64,000 nt of DNA from Hominisplanchenecus murintestinalis (GTDB lineage: Bacteria; Bacillota; Clostridia; Lachnospirales; Lachnospiraceae), in contig SRZB01000013.1 in assembly GCA_004793585.1 (NCBI GenBank), positions 19,247 through 83,246 of the forward strand. Direction: 5' to 3'. Numbering within the stretch: the stretch's first letter is position 1; every line of letters starts with the position of its first letter. The position numbers were made by a program, and so were the translations under genes. This document shows, piece after piece, positions 37,503 to 46,836 of this stretch. The notes beneath the pieces are model-generated. The model was not told where the DNA came from and did not search any database. It saw only the letters and a list, made by a program, of their open reading frames with translations.

Positions 37503-39965
37503 TCAGTAAATCAACCAGCTATTGCCCTGTGCTGCACTGCCATCTGCAATCTCATCTTCCCCGTCAGTCTCATAATCCTCAGCCTGACAGGCAGAACCGG
37601 CACGCCCCATCGCAATCTTCTCATGGATATTTGTGTTATAGAGCTTATACAGGTCTGTATCTTTTCCAATCGTATTATCAAACGGAATAACCGTAGTGCC
37701 GCATTTAATAAGTCCTGTTCCGCTAGGAGCATTGCTGACAAATCTAAGCTGTGCATCTGAAACACCGATAACTTCCGCTAACTTGGCACTGTCAATATTG
37801 CTTTGTTTTAACAACGTAATGAACTCGCTGTTAGAAATCAGAGTAGAGGCAATGTAGTTCTGAAGCAAATCGGTTACATTTTGGGAGATGCCTGTGCAAA
37901 GCCCTCCCTGTTTTCTGACTTTCTTCCACAACTGCTGCAGATAAGTCGCACTGTACTCACTGTTAAGGAGCACATGGCATTCATCTACATAGAGCCATGT
38001 TGCCCGCCCTTTCTTTCCATTCTCGATAATACGTGACTGGATCGCCTCCATCATGACAAGCATTGCAACCGGTGCAAGCTGTGTTCCCAGATCCTGAATA
38101 CCATATACCGTAAAACGGTTATCTTCATCCACGTTGGTATGATGATTGAAGATATTTAAGGAACCCTCTACGAATAATTCCAGACAAAGGGCAAGCTCCT
38201 GTGCTTCCATCTCCGTCTGACTTTTCAGGATATGGTAGAAATCCGTCATAAGTGGGACTTTCCTTGTCTTAAAGGCTCTCATATACAATTCCCTCACACA
38301 GCGGTCAATGATACTGTGGTGCTTCTGGTTCAGAGTGCTTCCAAGAAGCTGGTCACAGATACCCAGCATGAACTCTGACTTATCTGCTATCACATCACGG
38401 ATACCCTTTTCGTTGGTATGGGCAAGGTCCGCATCCAGAGGATTTACATAGTTCTTTGTATAAGCAGACATATTGACAATTGCACCACCAAAGGTTTTCG
38501 CAATGTCAAAGTATTCATTCATGGGATCAATGACAATGACATCATCATTCGTATTTAAGAATACCTGTCCCATGCCCTGCTTACAGAAGAATGACTTTCC
38601 ACTTCCCGGAACGCCAAACACAAACCCATTGCCATTCAACAGCTTCTTACGATTGCCTACATTCACATTCTTGCTGATCTGATTAATCCCGTAATAAATG
38701 CCGCCCATATCATTCATTTCCTGCACATTGAAGGGAAGCAGAACTGCAACAGACTGTGTCAGCATGGAACGCATTGTCTCTACCTGTCTCACTCCGATAG
38801 GAAGTGCTGTGTTAAGCGCCTCCCTCTGTTTCAAGAAATGCGTATCTATTGACACGGAGTTACGCTTTCCTATCGTCTCCACCGTCTCTGTGATACTCTC
38901 TAACTCTTCCTTACTCTCTGCCACGATAATGATTGTCACTGCCACATAGAAAAGGCACTGGTCATTCTCCCGCACATCATCCATAATGCCCTCAATCTCT
39001 TTCTTCTCTGTCCTCTTTGCATAGGAAATCTCAGAAGAAAAGTCATTGTTCTTGTTACGGACTCTCTGCTGCTTAATGATATCCGACTCGATACCAAGGT
39101 ACTTTTTCTGGAGCACCCTTGTGGTAATGTCCTTTGGAATCGGGACTACATCAATACTGGTAATACAATGCACCGGAAGAGATGTAATCTCATTTAGGAA
39201 TCTGTCTGAAAGCGAGCTGGGATACTTCTTGATAAAAAGTGCCCTGCAAAACTTGCCCTCATCCTCAATGTGATCCGGATAATACTTGACCATTCCATTA
39301 CAGAGATCGTTTTTAAAGTCAGAACCTACCTTCTTTGCATGTTTGATATCAAACTCAAAATCTGCTTCATTTCCAAGATGATAGAAGTCGTGCAGCACTT
39401 TAAGACGCTCATTCCCGGAAAGAGCGACAATCTCTGCCCCAAGCTCTCCAAAAGCCTTATGCACTGTCGCTTCGATTGTGGCAAACTGTGCTTTGGCTTC
39501 CTCAAAATTTTTACGCTCAACCGTAATGGTAAGATAACGCTCCTGCAAGGTTCCCTGTCTGCCTTCCCTGATTTTCTCTTCAATAATGTCGTTGTAAATC
39601 TTCCGGAACTTATCATACGCATCATACTGATAAGGAAGTAATATATAATCTCTTAACTGCCCCATATCACGGTTTTTATTATTGACCGTGATCTTAAACG
39701 CACAGTCCATAGAGTTTAAGAACTTACAGTATCTCTCAAAGATGTCAATCTGTTCTTCCTCATTCGTAGTCGTATAGTTGATATCCGAAAAGCGGTAACA
39801 CTTGCTGTAACGGCTGAAATTCGTCCCACGAACCTTTCCTACCTCAAAGATACCGTTCTCCGCTACCTTCATGATCTCAATCGTCTCCTGTACGGATTTT
39901 GGTGCTTTGTATAAAGGCTCACTTGCTTTTTTAAGCTCCTGAAAGCCATCTGAAAATAATCCCAT
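37503..39965 (-). CDS. VirB4/TraE-type conjugation ATPase
   Basis: 820 residues. The C-terminal ATPase has Walker A GVPGSGKSFF near residue 450 and Walker B WLYVDECHVLL near 655, with a later QNVTDLLQ segment. The N-terminal half is the usual substrate-side domain. VirB4 powers assembly of the type IV secretion channel. GAGGATTTAGCA precedes the ATG. A C-terminal stretch of Glu and Asp is common in this family. Confidence 0.94.
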   Translation of the reverse strand: MGLFSDGFQELKKASEPLYKAPKSVQETIEIMKVAENGIFEVGKVRGTNFSRYSKCYRFSDINYTTTNEEEQIDIFERYCKFLNSMDCAFKITVNNKNRDMGQLRDYILLPYQYDAYDKFRKIYNDIIEEKIREGRQGTLQERYLTITVERKNFEEAKAQFATIEATVHKAFGELGAEIVALSGNERLKVLHDFYHLGNEADFEFDIKHAKKVGSDFKNDLCNGMVKYYPDHIEDEGKFCRALFIKKYPSSLSDRFLNEITSLPVHCITSIDVVPIPKDITTRVLQKKYLGIESDIIKQQRVRNKNNDFSSEISYAKRTEKKEIEGIMDDVRENDQCLFYVAVTIIIVAESKEELESITETVETIGKRNSVSIDTHFLKQREALNTALPIGVRQVETMRSMLTQSVAVLLPFNVQEMNDMGGIYYGINQISKNVNVGNRKKLLNGNGFVFGVPGSGKSFFCKQGMGQVFLNTNDDVIVIDPMNEYFDIAKTFGGAIVNMSAYTKNYVNPLDADLAHTNEKGIRDVIADKSEFMLGICDQLLGSTLNQKHHSIIDRCVRELYMRAFKTRKVPLMTDFYHILKSQTEMEAQELALCLELFVEGSLNIFNHHTNVDEDNRFTVYGIQDLGTQLAPVAMLVMMEAIQSRIIENGKKGRATWLYVDECHVLLNSEYSATYLQQLWKKVRKQGGLCTGISQNVTDLLQNYIASTLISNSEFITLLKQSNIDSAKLAEVIGVSDAQLRFVSNAPSGTGLIKCGTTVIPFDNTIGKDTDLYKLYNTNIHEKIAMGRAGSACQAEDYETDGEDEIADGSAAQGNSWLIY

Positions 39966-39967
39966 TG

Positions 39968-40345
39968 CTAAATCCTCCTGTCTGAAATACTTTTCTTTTT
40001 CTTATCTGTTGCCATTTCTTCTGCCCCAATCTGCACTATCTCCTGTTCACCCTCCGTCGATATGTAGGCCAGTGGCTTGTTCCTAAAAGCAAAGTGTATC
40101 TTTTGCTTCATCATCTGCATAAAAGTCATGCCATTGTAGGAGTAGAAACCTGACAGTGCAATTGGTGCCACCGCAGGGATTGCGATATAAGCACTGACAG
40201 TCAGCTCTACATAACGGTACAGAAGAAGAACAATCCCACCCCCTACTACCACAGACGCTATACTAAAAATGAGCTGCCTTGCGGTCAGCCCTAAACATAC
40301 ACTCTCTTTGTAGCGGTCAATATCTTTATTTACCTCAATAATCAT
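39968..40345 (-). CDS. PrgI/TcpE-type membrane protein (VirB3-like)
   Basis: 125 residues with two hydrophobic segments (FSIASVVVGGGIVLLLY and SAYIAIPAVAPIALSGF) followed by a basic cytoplasmic tail. This is the VirB3-like subunit of Gram-positive type IV systems, always next to VirB4, as here with 2 bases between. AAGGAGGGTAAGC precedes the ATG. Confidence 0.9.
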   Translation of the reverse strand: MIIEVNKDIDRYKESVCLGLTARQLIFSIASVVVGGGIVLLLYRYVELTVSAYIAIPAVAPIALSGFYSYNGMTFMQMMKQKIHFAFRNKPLAYISTEGEQEIVQIGAEEMATDKKKKSISDRRI

Positions 40346-40356
40346 GCTTACCCTCC

Positions 40357-41199
40357 TTATAAACCAAGTGCTTTGCTCGTCAATGTCTGTGCTCCCTTCA
40401 CACTGCCCACAGTCAGGGCAATCGTGAATGTCATCTCACACAGATAGATCAGTGTCTTTGCCCAGTCTGCATAATCTCCCGTAAATGAGGGAAGTCCTGC
40501 ATTGATAAAAGCATTGCACAAAATAATTGCCAGTGCCATAGTGACTGCTTCAAATACGACAGACAGGAAATATTTACTGTATGATACTGCTGTATGGGAT
40601 ACCATCCGGTTTCCACCCATCGTTGAAAATGCAATCGAACCAAGAGGCACAATAACTAAAAGTTTTAAAAACCTGAAATATACCGTGTAGATCAGGAAAA
40701 AGCCGCAAATAATAATGATAATGGATAACAATGCCGCTAGTATCAGCATGATGAGCGACTCTCCAAATCCAAGATTCTTTATCACATCTGCCTGCGTATT
40801 CTCAATCTTTAGTTTTGTGGTAGTTCCTGCTGACAACAGCCCTACCAGATTGCCTACTGAGGTAAAGATTGACTTCATAATAATTACATTGTTTGCCACA
40901 AACCACTCCGCAAGACCTAATCGAATCAGCAGCCGAAGGATTACTTCAAACCGCATCTCTTCCCGTACATCCACGGACTCGGAACAAAATCCGATCACAA
41001 AAAACAGGACAACCAGTGACGAACCAACTGCTACAAAGATTGGCTCTATCCCTGCGATCACTCCCCACGGACCACCATTCTTAAACTCAACCGGGGACTG
41101 TCCCAAAAGACCAAACACCAATGATACCTGATTGTTCCAAAACCCAAATACCATATTGAGAAGATCCAAAATCTTATCCCCTAACTTAAAAATATCCAT
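40357..41199 (-). CDS. VirB6-like polytopic membrane protein
   Basis: 280 residues from ATG 41199. Six or so hydrophobic segments (for example VGSSLVVLFFVIGFC and LIMLILAALLSIIIIICGFFLIY) and the DVREEMRFEVILRL loop are typical of VirB6/TrbL channel proteins of clostridial elements. There is no ribosome site near the ATG. Instead, an AAAGGAGG followed by a 7-codon leader (MPPVITG) and a GC-rich hairpin ends 7 bases upstream, so translation may depend on the leader. An insertion sequence begins about 62 bases upstream. Confidence 0.9.
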   Translation of the reverse strand: MDIFKLGDKILDLLNMVFGFWNNQVSLVFGLLGQSPVEFKNGGPWGVIAGIEPIFVAVGSSLVVLFFVIGFCSESVDVREEMRFEVILRLLIRLGLAEWFVANNVIIMKSIFTSVGNLVGLLSAGTTTKLKIENTQADVIKNLGFGESLIMLILAALLSIIIIICGFFLIYTVYFRFLKLLVIVPLGSIAFSTMGGNRMVSHTAVSYSKYFLSVVFEAVTMALAIILCNAFINAGLPSFTGDYADWAKTLIYLCEMTFTIALTVGSVKGAQTLTSKALGL

Positions 41200-41202
41200 T
41201 TT

Positions 41203-41248
41203 GATTTCAGCCGGTAATGACAGGCGGCATCTCTTGCCGCCTCCGGCT
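41203..41248 (-). promoter_or_regulatory. Structured leader before the VirB6-like gene
   Basis: GGCGGCA and TGCCGCC pair across 5 bases, nested between AGCCGG and CCGGCT. A 7-codon frame (ATG at 41229, stop near 41206) lies within it, with AAAGGAGG upstream. The structure covers the place where the VirB6 ribosome site should be, so it may control translation. Confidence 0.4.
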
Positions 41249-41261
41249 TTCCTCCTTTCCC

Positions 41262-43100
41262 GGAATATAGTCTCTCGGATTCTCCAGCCCCTATTTTCTG
41301 CGGCTTTCAAATCCGGTTTTATAAATATTCCCCCACTTTTTTTGCCAAAAGTACTTGACAAACCAGTCAAAAAATGCGGCGCTTCGCGCCTCTTAATTAA
41401 AAAGCACTTTTCATTCCGGCGCAGCCGGTAAGCATTTTTGATTGGAGGCGATTTTTATGCTACCTGTTAATTATGGCGGCCATGCCGCATATCAGGACAC
41501 CTTCGTGTCCAGGTTCCTTGATTTATTCCCGGATCCCTTCGCTGTCCCTAAACAAACATGGGATGTCATTGTGAAATTCTGGTATCTTGATCTCTCTGAA
41601 ACGGATACCATCATGCAGGAGTTTTATTCCCTGCTTGGCAAACCCGCCACACGTTTCCCTTCCTGTCTGCTCCGTTCCTATCTTCTCTCAATCGTACTGA
41701 AAGTAGATTCCATTACGGAATGGTGCAGGCTGCTTAAAATCACTCCCCTGTATGCCATCCTCAGTGGTTTCCCTGTCGATGACACTCCCGGTGTCGGTAC
41801 TTTTTACGATTTTTTCAACCGCCTCTGGCAGTCTGACAAAGACAACTACGTCAGTCAGATTAAACACAAAAAAGCAAAACCGGAAAAAGGGAAAAAACGG
41901 GGGGCTAAAACTCCCTGCGACACGGACAGCGCTGCCGCAAAACTCCTCCCCCTTATGCAGCGAATCCACCTTCCAAACAATAATCCGTTTTATCTCGTCT
42001 TCCGGCTCTATAAAGCCCAGTTCCTGGATGAATCTGTCAAAAGGGAGCTGATAAATCCATGCCATATTTCACTTGCCGGTGACGGAACCCCTCTTGAAAC
42101 CGCAAGGCTGGAACGTTCCAAAAGGATCTGCGGCTGTCCGAAAGGCTCCAAATGCGGATGCAGACGAAAATTTTCACAGCCTGACTGCAACTGGGGATGG
42201 GATTCTTCCAGAAATAAATATTTTTTCGGCTACCATCTCTACATGTTTGTTGCTGCCGACTCTGAAAACGACCTTCCCATTTTCCCCATACTGGAACGTG
42301 CTTCCAGGCATGATATGCTGTCATTCCTGCATACGTTTTTCTCTATGAAATCCTATCTTCCTGAGTTTCATATTGAAAAACTCCTGCTGGATTCTGCCCA
42401 TGATGCTTATCCTCTTTATGAATACTGCAAAACAAACCGCATAACACCATTCATTGACCTCAATCCCGGCCATACGGGACACTTCAAGTACAAAGATGAC
42501 TTTACGATAGATGAAGACGGCGTCCCTGTCTGCAAAACGGGCTTACGTATGCACCACGATGGTGTGGAAAAAGCAAAGCACCGCGAAAAATACCGCTGTC
42601 CTCTTGCAAACCGGAAGAAGGGCTGTTTCTGCGAACATCCCTGCTCTGATTCCAAATACGGAAGAACCGTACATATCCAGCAAAAAGACAATCCAAGGAT
42701 TTTTAACATACCGCCAAGAGACAGTAAGGAATGGAAATCGGAATACAACAAACGGACATCTGTGGAGAGATCAAATAAACGGGAAAAGATAGATTATAAA
42801 TTAGAAGACGGCAGGCACCGTTCTTCCAAGATGTGGTACTGCCGCCTCTATGCCATCATGATGCTCCAACACCTTGATGCATGGAAAATGCCAACCCGTA
42901 TAGACACCATTTTTACATTCTCACGGATTGCCAATACAGAATAATCATACCACAATTTCAAAAAAATGTCATTGGTTTCCAAGGGATAAGTGCGCCCTTT
43001 TTTCCACATTTATCTCATATTTTCCCAAAATCCCACAATATTCAGTTGTCAATATGCAAATCTAAGCTAGCCCTTATGAAGCCGAGAGGCTATGAATACC
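41262..43100. mobile_element. Insertion sequence between the VirB6-like and pilin-like genes
   Basis: A plus-strand transposase in an otherwise all-minus operon. Candidate terminal inverted repeats are TAGTCTCTCGGATTC near the left end (41268-41282) and, as its partner on the other strand, TAGCCTCTCGGCTTC near the right end (about 43078-43092). The outer bases (GGAATA and GGTATTC) also partly match. The exact ends are uncertain by several bases and no target duplication could be fixed. Length is about 1.84 kb. Confidence 0.65.
41457..42944 (+). CDS. DDE transposase of the insertion sequence
   Basis: 495 residues from ATG 41457, with GGAGGCGATTTTT before it. The DDE triad is visible as SLAGDGTPLETA, LLLDSAHDAYPLYE and SVERSNKREK. 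A cysteine-rich insertion (CGCPKGSKCGC and later CEHPC) lies between the acidic residues. The family resembles IS1182/IS4-type transposases, but I cannot assign it firmly. It appears intact, so the element may still move. Confidence 0.85.
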   Translation: MLPVNYGGHAAYQDTFVSRFLDLFPDPFAVPKQTWDVIVKFWYLDLSETDTIMQEFYSLLGKPATRFPSCLLRSYLLSIVLKVDSITEWCRLLKITPLYAILSGFPVDDTPGVGTFYDFFNRLWQSDKDNYVSQIKHKKAKPEKGKKRGAKTPCDTDSAAAKLLPLMQRIHLPNNNPFYLVFRLYKAQFLDESVKRELINPCHISLAGDGTPLETARLERSKRICGCPKGSKCGCRRKFSQPDCNWGWDSSRNKYFFGYHLYMFVAADSENDLPIFPILERASRHDMLSFLHTFFSMKSYLPEFHIEKLLLDSAHDAYPLYEYCKTNRITPFIDLNPGHTGHFKYKDDFTIDEDGVPVCKTGLRMHHDGVEKAKHREKYRCPLANRKKGCFCEHPCSDSKYGRTVHIQQKDNPRIFNIPPRDSKEWKSEYNKRTSVERSNKREKIDYKLEDGRHRSSKMWYCRLYAIMMLQHLDAWKMPTRIDTIFTFSRIANTE

Positions 43101-43112
43101 CCGCTTCTTCTA

Positions 43113-43460
43113 TCAGAATCCAAGGAATGTCAAAACCGCCCCTATACCTGCCATCATAACTCCTGCCACAATACCCTTTAGTGCTGAGTTCATGGTTGAG
43201 GAATCCTGCTGTTGGTATGCCTGTGCAAACTCCATGACATTCTTTGCAAGGATAATGACACCTACTGCACCAATTACTGCAATCACAAGCGTCTTCAGAT
43301 TGTCCAGCGGCTTTGTGACCGCCTCCGTGCCTGCAGCATATACTACACAAGTCATGCTGTTTGCTGCCATGACAGCTCCTGCCAGAGAAGGAATGATTAC
43401 CTTCTTTGTGATATCCTTTATCTTTGCCTTCATATTCATCTTTGTCTGTTTCATAATCAT
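43113..43460 (-). CDS. Maff2/VirB2-like pilin-type membrane protein
   Basis: About 115 residues. A signal-like hydrophobic stretch (VIIPSLAGAVMAANSM) ending near AYAAG is followed by two membrane segments (VIAVIGAVGVIILA and GIVAGVMMAGIGAVLTF). This matches the Maff2 family, the VirB2 counterpart. ATG 43460 overlaps the VirD4 stop (TGATG); ATG 43454 is an alternative with better spacing from GGAG. The stop lies 13 bases from the insertion sequence. Confidence 0.88.
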   Translation of the reverse strand: MIMKQTKMNMKAKIKDITKKVIIPSLAGAVMAANSMTCVVYAAGTEAVTKPLDNLKTLVIAVIGAVGVIILAKNVMEFAQAYQQQDSSTMNSALKGIVAGVMMAGIGAVLTFLGF

Positions 43461-45724
43461 CAATCTCCTTTTCTAAAATTGTTGTTGTGTGATGACTGCC
43501 CATATTTCCTTCTCATGGCAGCCATCTTTACTATGCTGTTTTCCGGAAGTGCATACGATAAAATATATTCTTCCGGGATTTTCTCATCTGCAGCCCGCTT
43601 TATCTCGCTTCGCTGTGCCGGAGAAAATTTGAAATGTGCAAGCCTGTCGGCAAGTGTTTCGCCGGAAACGTTCTCTGAATCATCCTCAGAACTGCCCTCA
43701 GAATGTTCGACTTTGGTTTTCTCTTTTGCTGCCGCCTGCTTCTTTAATGCAATCAGTTCAGCAACCAGATTCTTCTCCGTCTCTTCATCCGGTGTGTACG
43801 CAAGTTCTGTCTCATTTCCTGCTTCCTCCCGAAGTTCCTGCTCTGTCTCCTTCTGATCCATTTCCACAAATCTCTGACTGACACTAAGTTCATCAAGCAT
43901 CATAAATTCCTCGTATGTCAGTGAATCTATATAAACTGCTTCGCCCTTTGCCTTACGTTTTTCATACTGCTTCAATCCTTCCGGTGTCAGTATGTCAAAA
44001 CTGCGGGCAAGCAGATTTTCCGGGAGCCTTGGCACAAAACGGAACGGTTTTCCATTCCCGTCTGCACTCTGTGCAAATCTCGGATGCTTTGGAGTGAAAT
44101 ACTTATTATCCAGCACTGGATTAAGACCACGGATAAAAACAAGACATTTCTTGTTATCCATCATTCTCACCTCGTCCGGTGTCAGTATCTCCCTGCCAAG
44201 AACATCAATGTTCCGGCTGGAGCTTCCCTGCCTTCCTTTCGTCTCTCCGCTTGACTTCTTATCAATGGTCATCTTTCCTAGCAGCTTTGAGATGTAATCG
44301 TGTGTGCTCTGCTCATTCCCGCCAAGATAGACGGTAGTATCACAGTTACCGGTAATCGTTTCCCAAGTATCCTTAAAGAGTGCCTTGATCTGTGCAAGGT
44401 TCTGAATAATGATGACACTGGATATCTCTCTGCTTCGCATCGTGGAAAGTAGCGAACAGAAGTCATCCGGCAGAGCTACGTTTGCAAACTCATCTAAAAG
44501 AAAAGTTACATGAATCGGTAATCTTCCCCCATAGTTGAAATCTGCCTGATAATAAAGTTCCTGAAAGATCTGCGTGTATAGCAAACCAATAATAAAGTTG
44601 TAGGATTTATCAGAATCCGGTATCACACAAAACAGTGCAGTCTTAGTACACTCGTCTGCATTTACTCCGGTTCCCAGCTCCGCAAGATTTAAGTCATCCT
44701 TCGAGAGCATCCTCATGATCTGTTTATTCTCCAGCTTTGCAAGTCTGGAATTGGCTGAAATGATGATGGAACGGATCGTATCTCCTGCTCCACGCATACA
44801 TTTGTTGTACTGCTTCACTGCCGGATGCTCTTTCCCAAGCGGTGAAGTTGCTTCGAGAAATGCCATTCTTGCATCAAGATCTGACACCTTATCCTTTTCC
44901 ACCACCTCTGCCTCTGAAAGAAGGTCCATGACCGACTTCATATTGCGGGAAACAGGCGGCATCTCCAACCAGACATAAAAAATGAGAGCCTGTAGAAACA
45001 TGCCCTCTGCTTTATCCCAGAACGGATCATTTGGTGCTGCGTTCTTAGGTGTTGTATTGCTCATTAAGTTTGTGACTAACTTCACCACATCCGTCTCTTC
45101 ACGGATATACACAAATGGATTGTAGCAATCGCTGTTCTCCATCTCCAAAAGATTGATAACCCTCACATTGTAGCCATTCTGTTTTAACAATTCTCCCTGG
45201 CTTCTAAGGATTTCCCCTTTCGGATCTGTCACGATAAAAGAAGTGTTAAGCTGCATAAGGTTCGGCTTTACTTCATAAAAAGTCTTACCTGCACCGCTTC
45301 CCCCAATGATCAGGACATTGTTGTTCAATCCTGTTTTTCTCGTATCCAGACTCATCCTCACATTTTGGCTTAGAATACGGTTGTTGCTGTCATCTTTGGT
45401 ATCTGCAATGACACGGTTTAATTCCTTCGGTTTCGCAAGTCTGGCAGTTCCGTATTCCCTGCCCGGCATAAAATTATATTGGCTTGTATAGTACATGATA
45501 ACTGCCACAGCATAGATGATAAGGGCAATCACCACAGCCTTTATCGTGCCTGAATTGTAATAATCCCGAAGCGGGTAACTTAGCACTTCCTCAAAGGCTT
45601 CCATGAATGCCGCAAACTCCATTCCCTGCTTCCATGCAGCATTAACCAGATAGCCAAGATAAGCCGAAAGAAACGCTCCAATGACTATCATTGGTATAAA
45701 TGGTTTCTTCTTTGTTGTCTGCAT
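43460..45724 (-). CDS. VirD4-type coupling ATPase (TraG/VirD4)
   Basis: 754 residues from ATG 45724, chosen because GAGGTG lies 8 bases upstream. Two N-terminal membrane segments (FIPMIVIGAFLSAYLGYL and VVIALIIYAVAVIMYY) are followed by Walker A GGSGAGKT near 141-148 and a Walker B FLLDEFANV. It brings the relaxase-DNA complex to the channel. The C-terminal 130 residues are charged and probably bind cargo. Overlaps with both neighbours suggest coupled translation. Confidence 0.94.
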   Translation of the reverse strand: MQTTKKKPFIPMIVIGAFLSAYLGYLVNAAWKQGMEFAAFMEAFEEVLSYPLRDYYNSGTIKAVVIALIIYAVAVIMYYTSQYNFMPGREYGTARLAKPKELNRVIADTKDDSNNRILSQNVRMSLDTRKTGLNNNVLIIGGSGAGKTFYEVKPNLMQLNTSFIVTDPKGEILRSQGELLKQNGYNVRVINLLEMENSDCYNPFVYIREETDVVKLVTNLMSNTTPKNAAPNDPFWDKAEGMFLQALIFYVWLEMPPVSRNMKSVMDLLSEAEVVEKDKVSDLDARMAFLEATSPLGKEHPAVKQYNKCMRGAGDTIRSIIISANSRLAKLENKQIMRMLSKDDLNLAELGTGVNADECTKTALFCVIPDSDKSYNFIIGLLYTQIFQELYYQADFNYGGRLPIHVTFLLDEFANVALPDDFCSLLSTMRSREISSVIIIQNLAQIKALFKDTWETITGNCDTTVYLGGNEQSTHDYISKLLGKMTIDKKSSGETKGRQGSSSRNIDVLGREILTPDEVRMMDNKKCLVFIRGLNPVLDNKYFTPKHPRFAQSADGNGKPFRFVPRLPENLLARSFDILTPEGLKQYEKRKAKGEAVYIDSLTYEEFMMLDELSVSQRFVEMDQKETEQELREEAGNETELAYTPDEETEKNLVAELIALKKQAAAKEKTKVEHSEGSSEDDSENVSGETLADRLAHFKFSPAQRSEIKRAADEKIPEEYILSYALPENSIVKMAAMRRKYGQSSHNNNFRKGD

Positions 45725-45729
45725 CCGGA

Positions 45730-46821
45730 TCACCTCGACTTTCTTGAAGGTGCATGTACCGTCTTTGTTGCCACCTTCTCATACTGCTCCCGGACTCCCT
45801 TCGATACCGGATTATAGTGTCCTATGAAAAGGGTGTCCCCTTTCATAGTTTCCACAACACGATTGTCCTCTGAATAGAGTTTATAGTGCTTCTCACGGTC
45901 AAGATAACAAAGAAGTGTCTTTCCACCGTATATCTCCATTACATCAGACTTATTAAGCCAGATATACCTTGCGTCTTTACCCCATGTACCCGGAATCCTC
46001 GTTTTCACTGCATGGTCATTTTCCTCTGCAATCATCTTCTTTGCAATCGTGATATCTGCAAAGTTCGTATTCTTTGAAGCTGATATAATACGCATCCTTT
46101 CTGACAGTTCCTTAAATCTCCGTATCTTATCATCAAAGGTTTCACGATCCATCATTACTTTGTACTGTCCTTTTTCATCCGGTGAATCTACAACTCCTAT
46201 CTTTTGAAGCTGTGAAAGGGCATTTTTTATACTCTCTTCATCTGCCGAAAGATGATTTCCAATTTCGTCCACGCAGACACTGTGTTTTTCCACTGCATAC
46301 CGGCCCACCTTTTCTAACAGGTTATCCAGATTTGCATCGGCGTGGACATCAAGGTTTCCCTTTTTCTGCTCCTTCAAAAACTTATCAAAAGTGGCAAGCG
46401 CCTTATCATCTGCCTCTTCTAAAAAGGTATCCATGGAACGCATCTTGTAACTGTCTGCCTTTAACTTCTGGAGCAGCAAATTGACACGGGGAACTGCTTC
46501 ACTGTGAAATAATACCTCTACTTTGCCTGTACCCTTCCCCATCTCCGGAAGCACAGAATAGAGAATACCGTATTTCTTTGCAAACTTCTCCACCTGCTTC
46601 AAATCTTTCTTATCAAACTGCAGCACTTGAAGATCTCCGCCTCTCATTAAAAGTTTCTTCATGTTCGTTCTGCCCATCTGCTTCTCAAAACCCAGCATCC
46701 CATAAAGAAACTTTGCTGCATTCTGCATCGTTCTGAGAGAACCACTACCGACTTTCATTGCAATTTCCATTCCCTCAAAACTCACTCTTATAATCTGTAC
46801 TGCATCTGCAATCTCTGACAT
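45730..46821 (-). CDS. PcfB-family conjugation protein (DUF3801)
   Basis: 363 residues from ATG 46821 (GGGAGG 9 bases upstream; ATG 46827 is an alternative). The N-terminal DUF3801 region (VGSGSLRTMQNAAKFLYGML and LQVLQFDKKDLKQVEKFAKK) is typical of PcfB proteins, which work with the coupling protein and relaxase. A central segment reads like a winged helix (LSADEESIKNALSQLQKIGV). It is directly before the VirD4 gene. Confidence 0.88.
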   Translation of the reverse strand: MSEIADAVQIIRVSFEGMEIAMKVGSGSLRTMQNAAKFLYGMLGFEKQMGRTNMKKLLMRGGDLQVLQFDKKDLKQVEKFAKKYGILYSVLPEMGKGTGKVEVLFHSEAVPRVNLLLQKLKADSYKMRSMDTFLEEADDKALATFDKFLKEQKKGNLDVHADANLDNLLEKVGRYAVEKHSVCVDEIGNHLSADEESIKNALSQLQKIGVVDSPDEKGQYKVMMDRETFDDKIRRFKELSERMRIISASKNTNFADITIAKKMIAEENDHAVKTRIPGTWGKDARYIWLNKSDVMEIYGGKTLLCYLDREKHYKLYSEDNRVVETMKGDTLFIGHYNPVSKGVREQYEKVATKTVHAPSRKSR

Positions 46822-46836
46822 TGGCATCTACCTCCC

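Noticed and set aside
41688..42751. Minus-strand frames within the transposase
   Set aside because: They are shadows of the transposase reading frame; the DDE motifs are on the plus strand.
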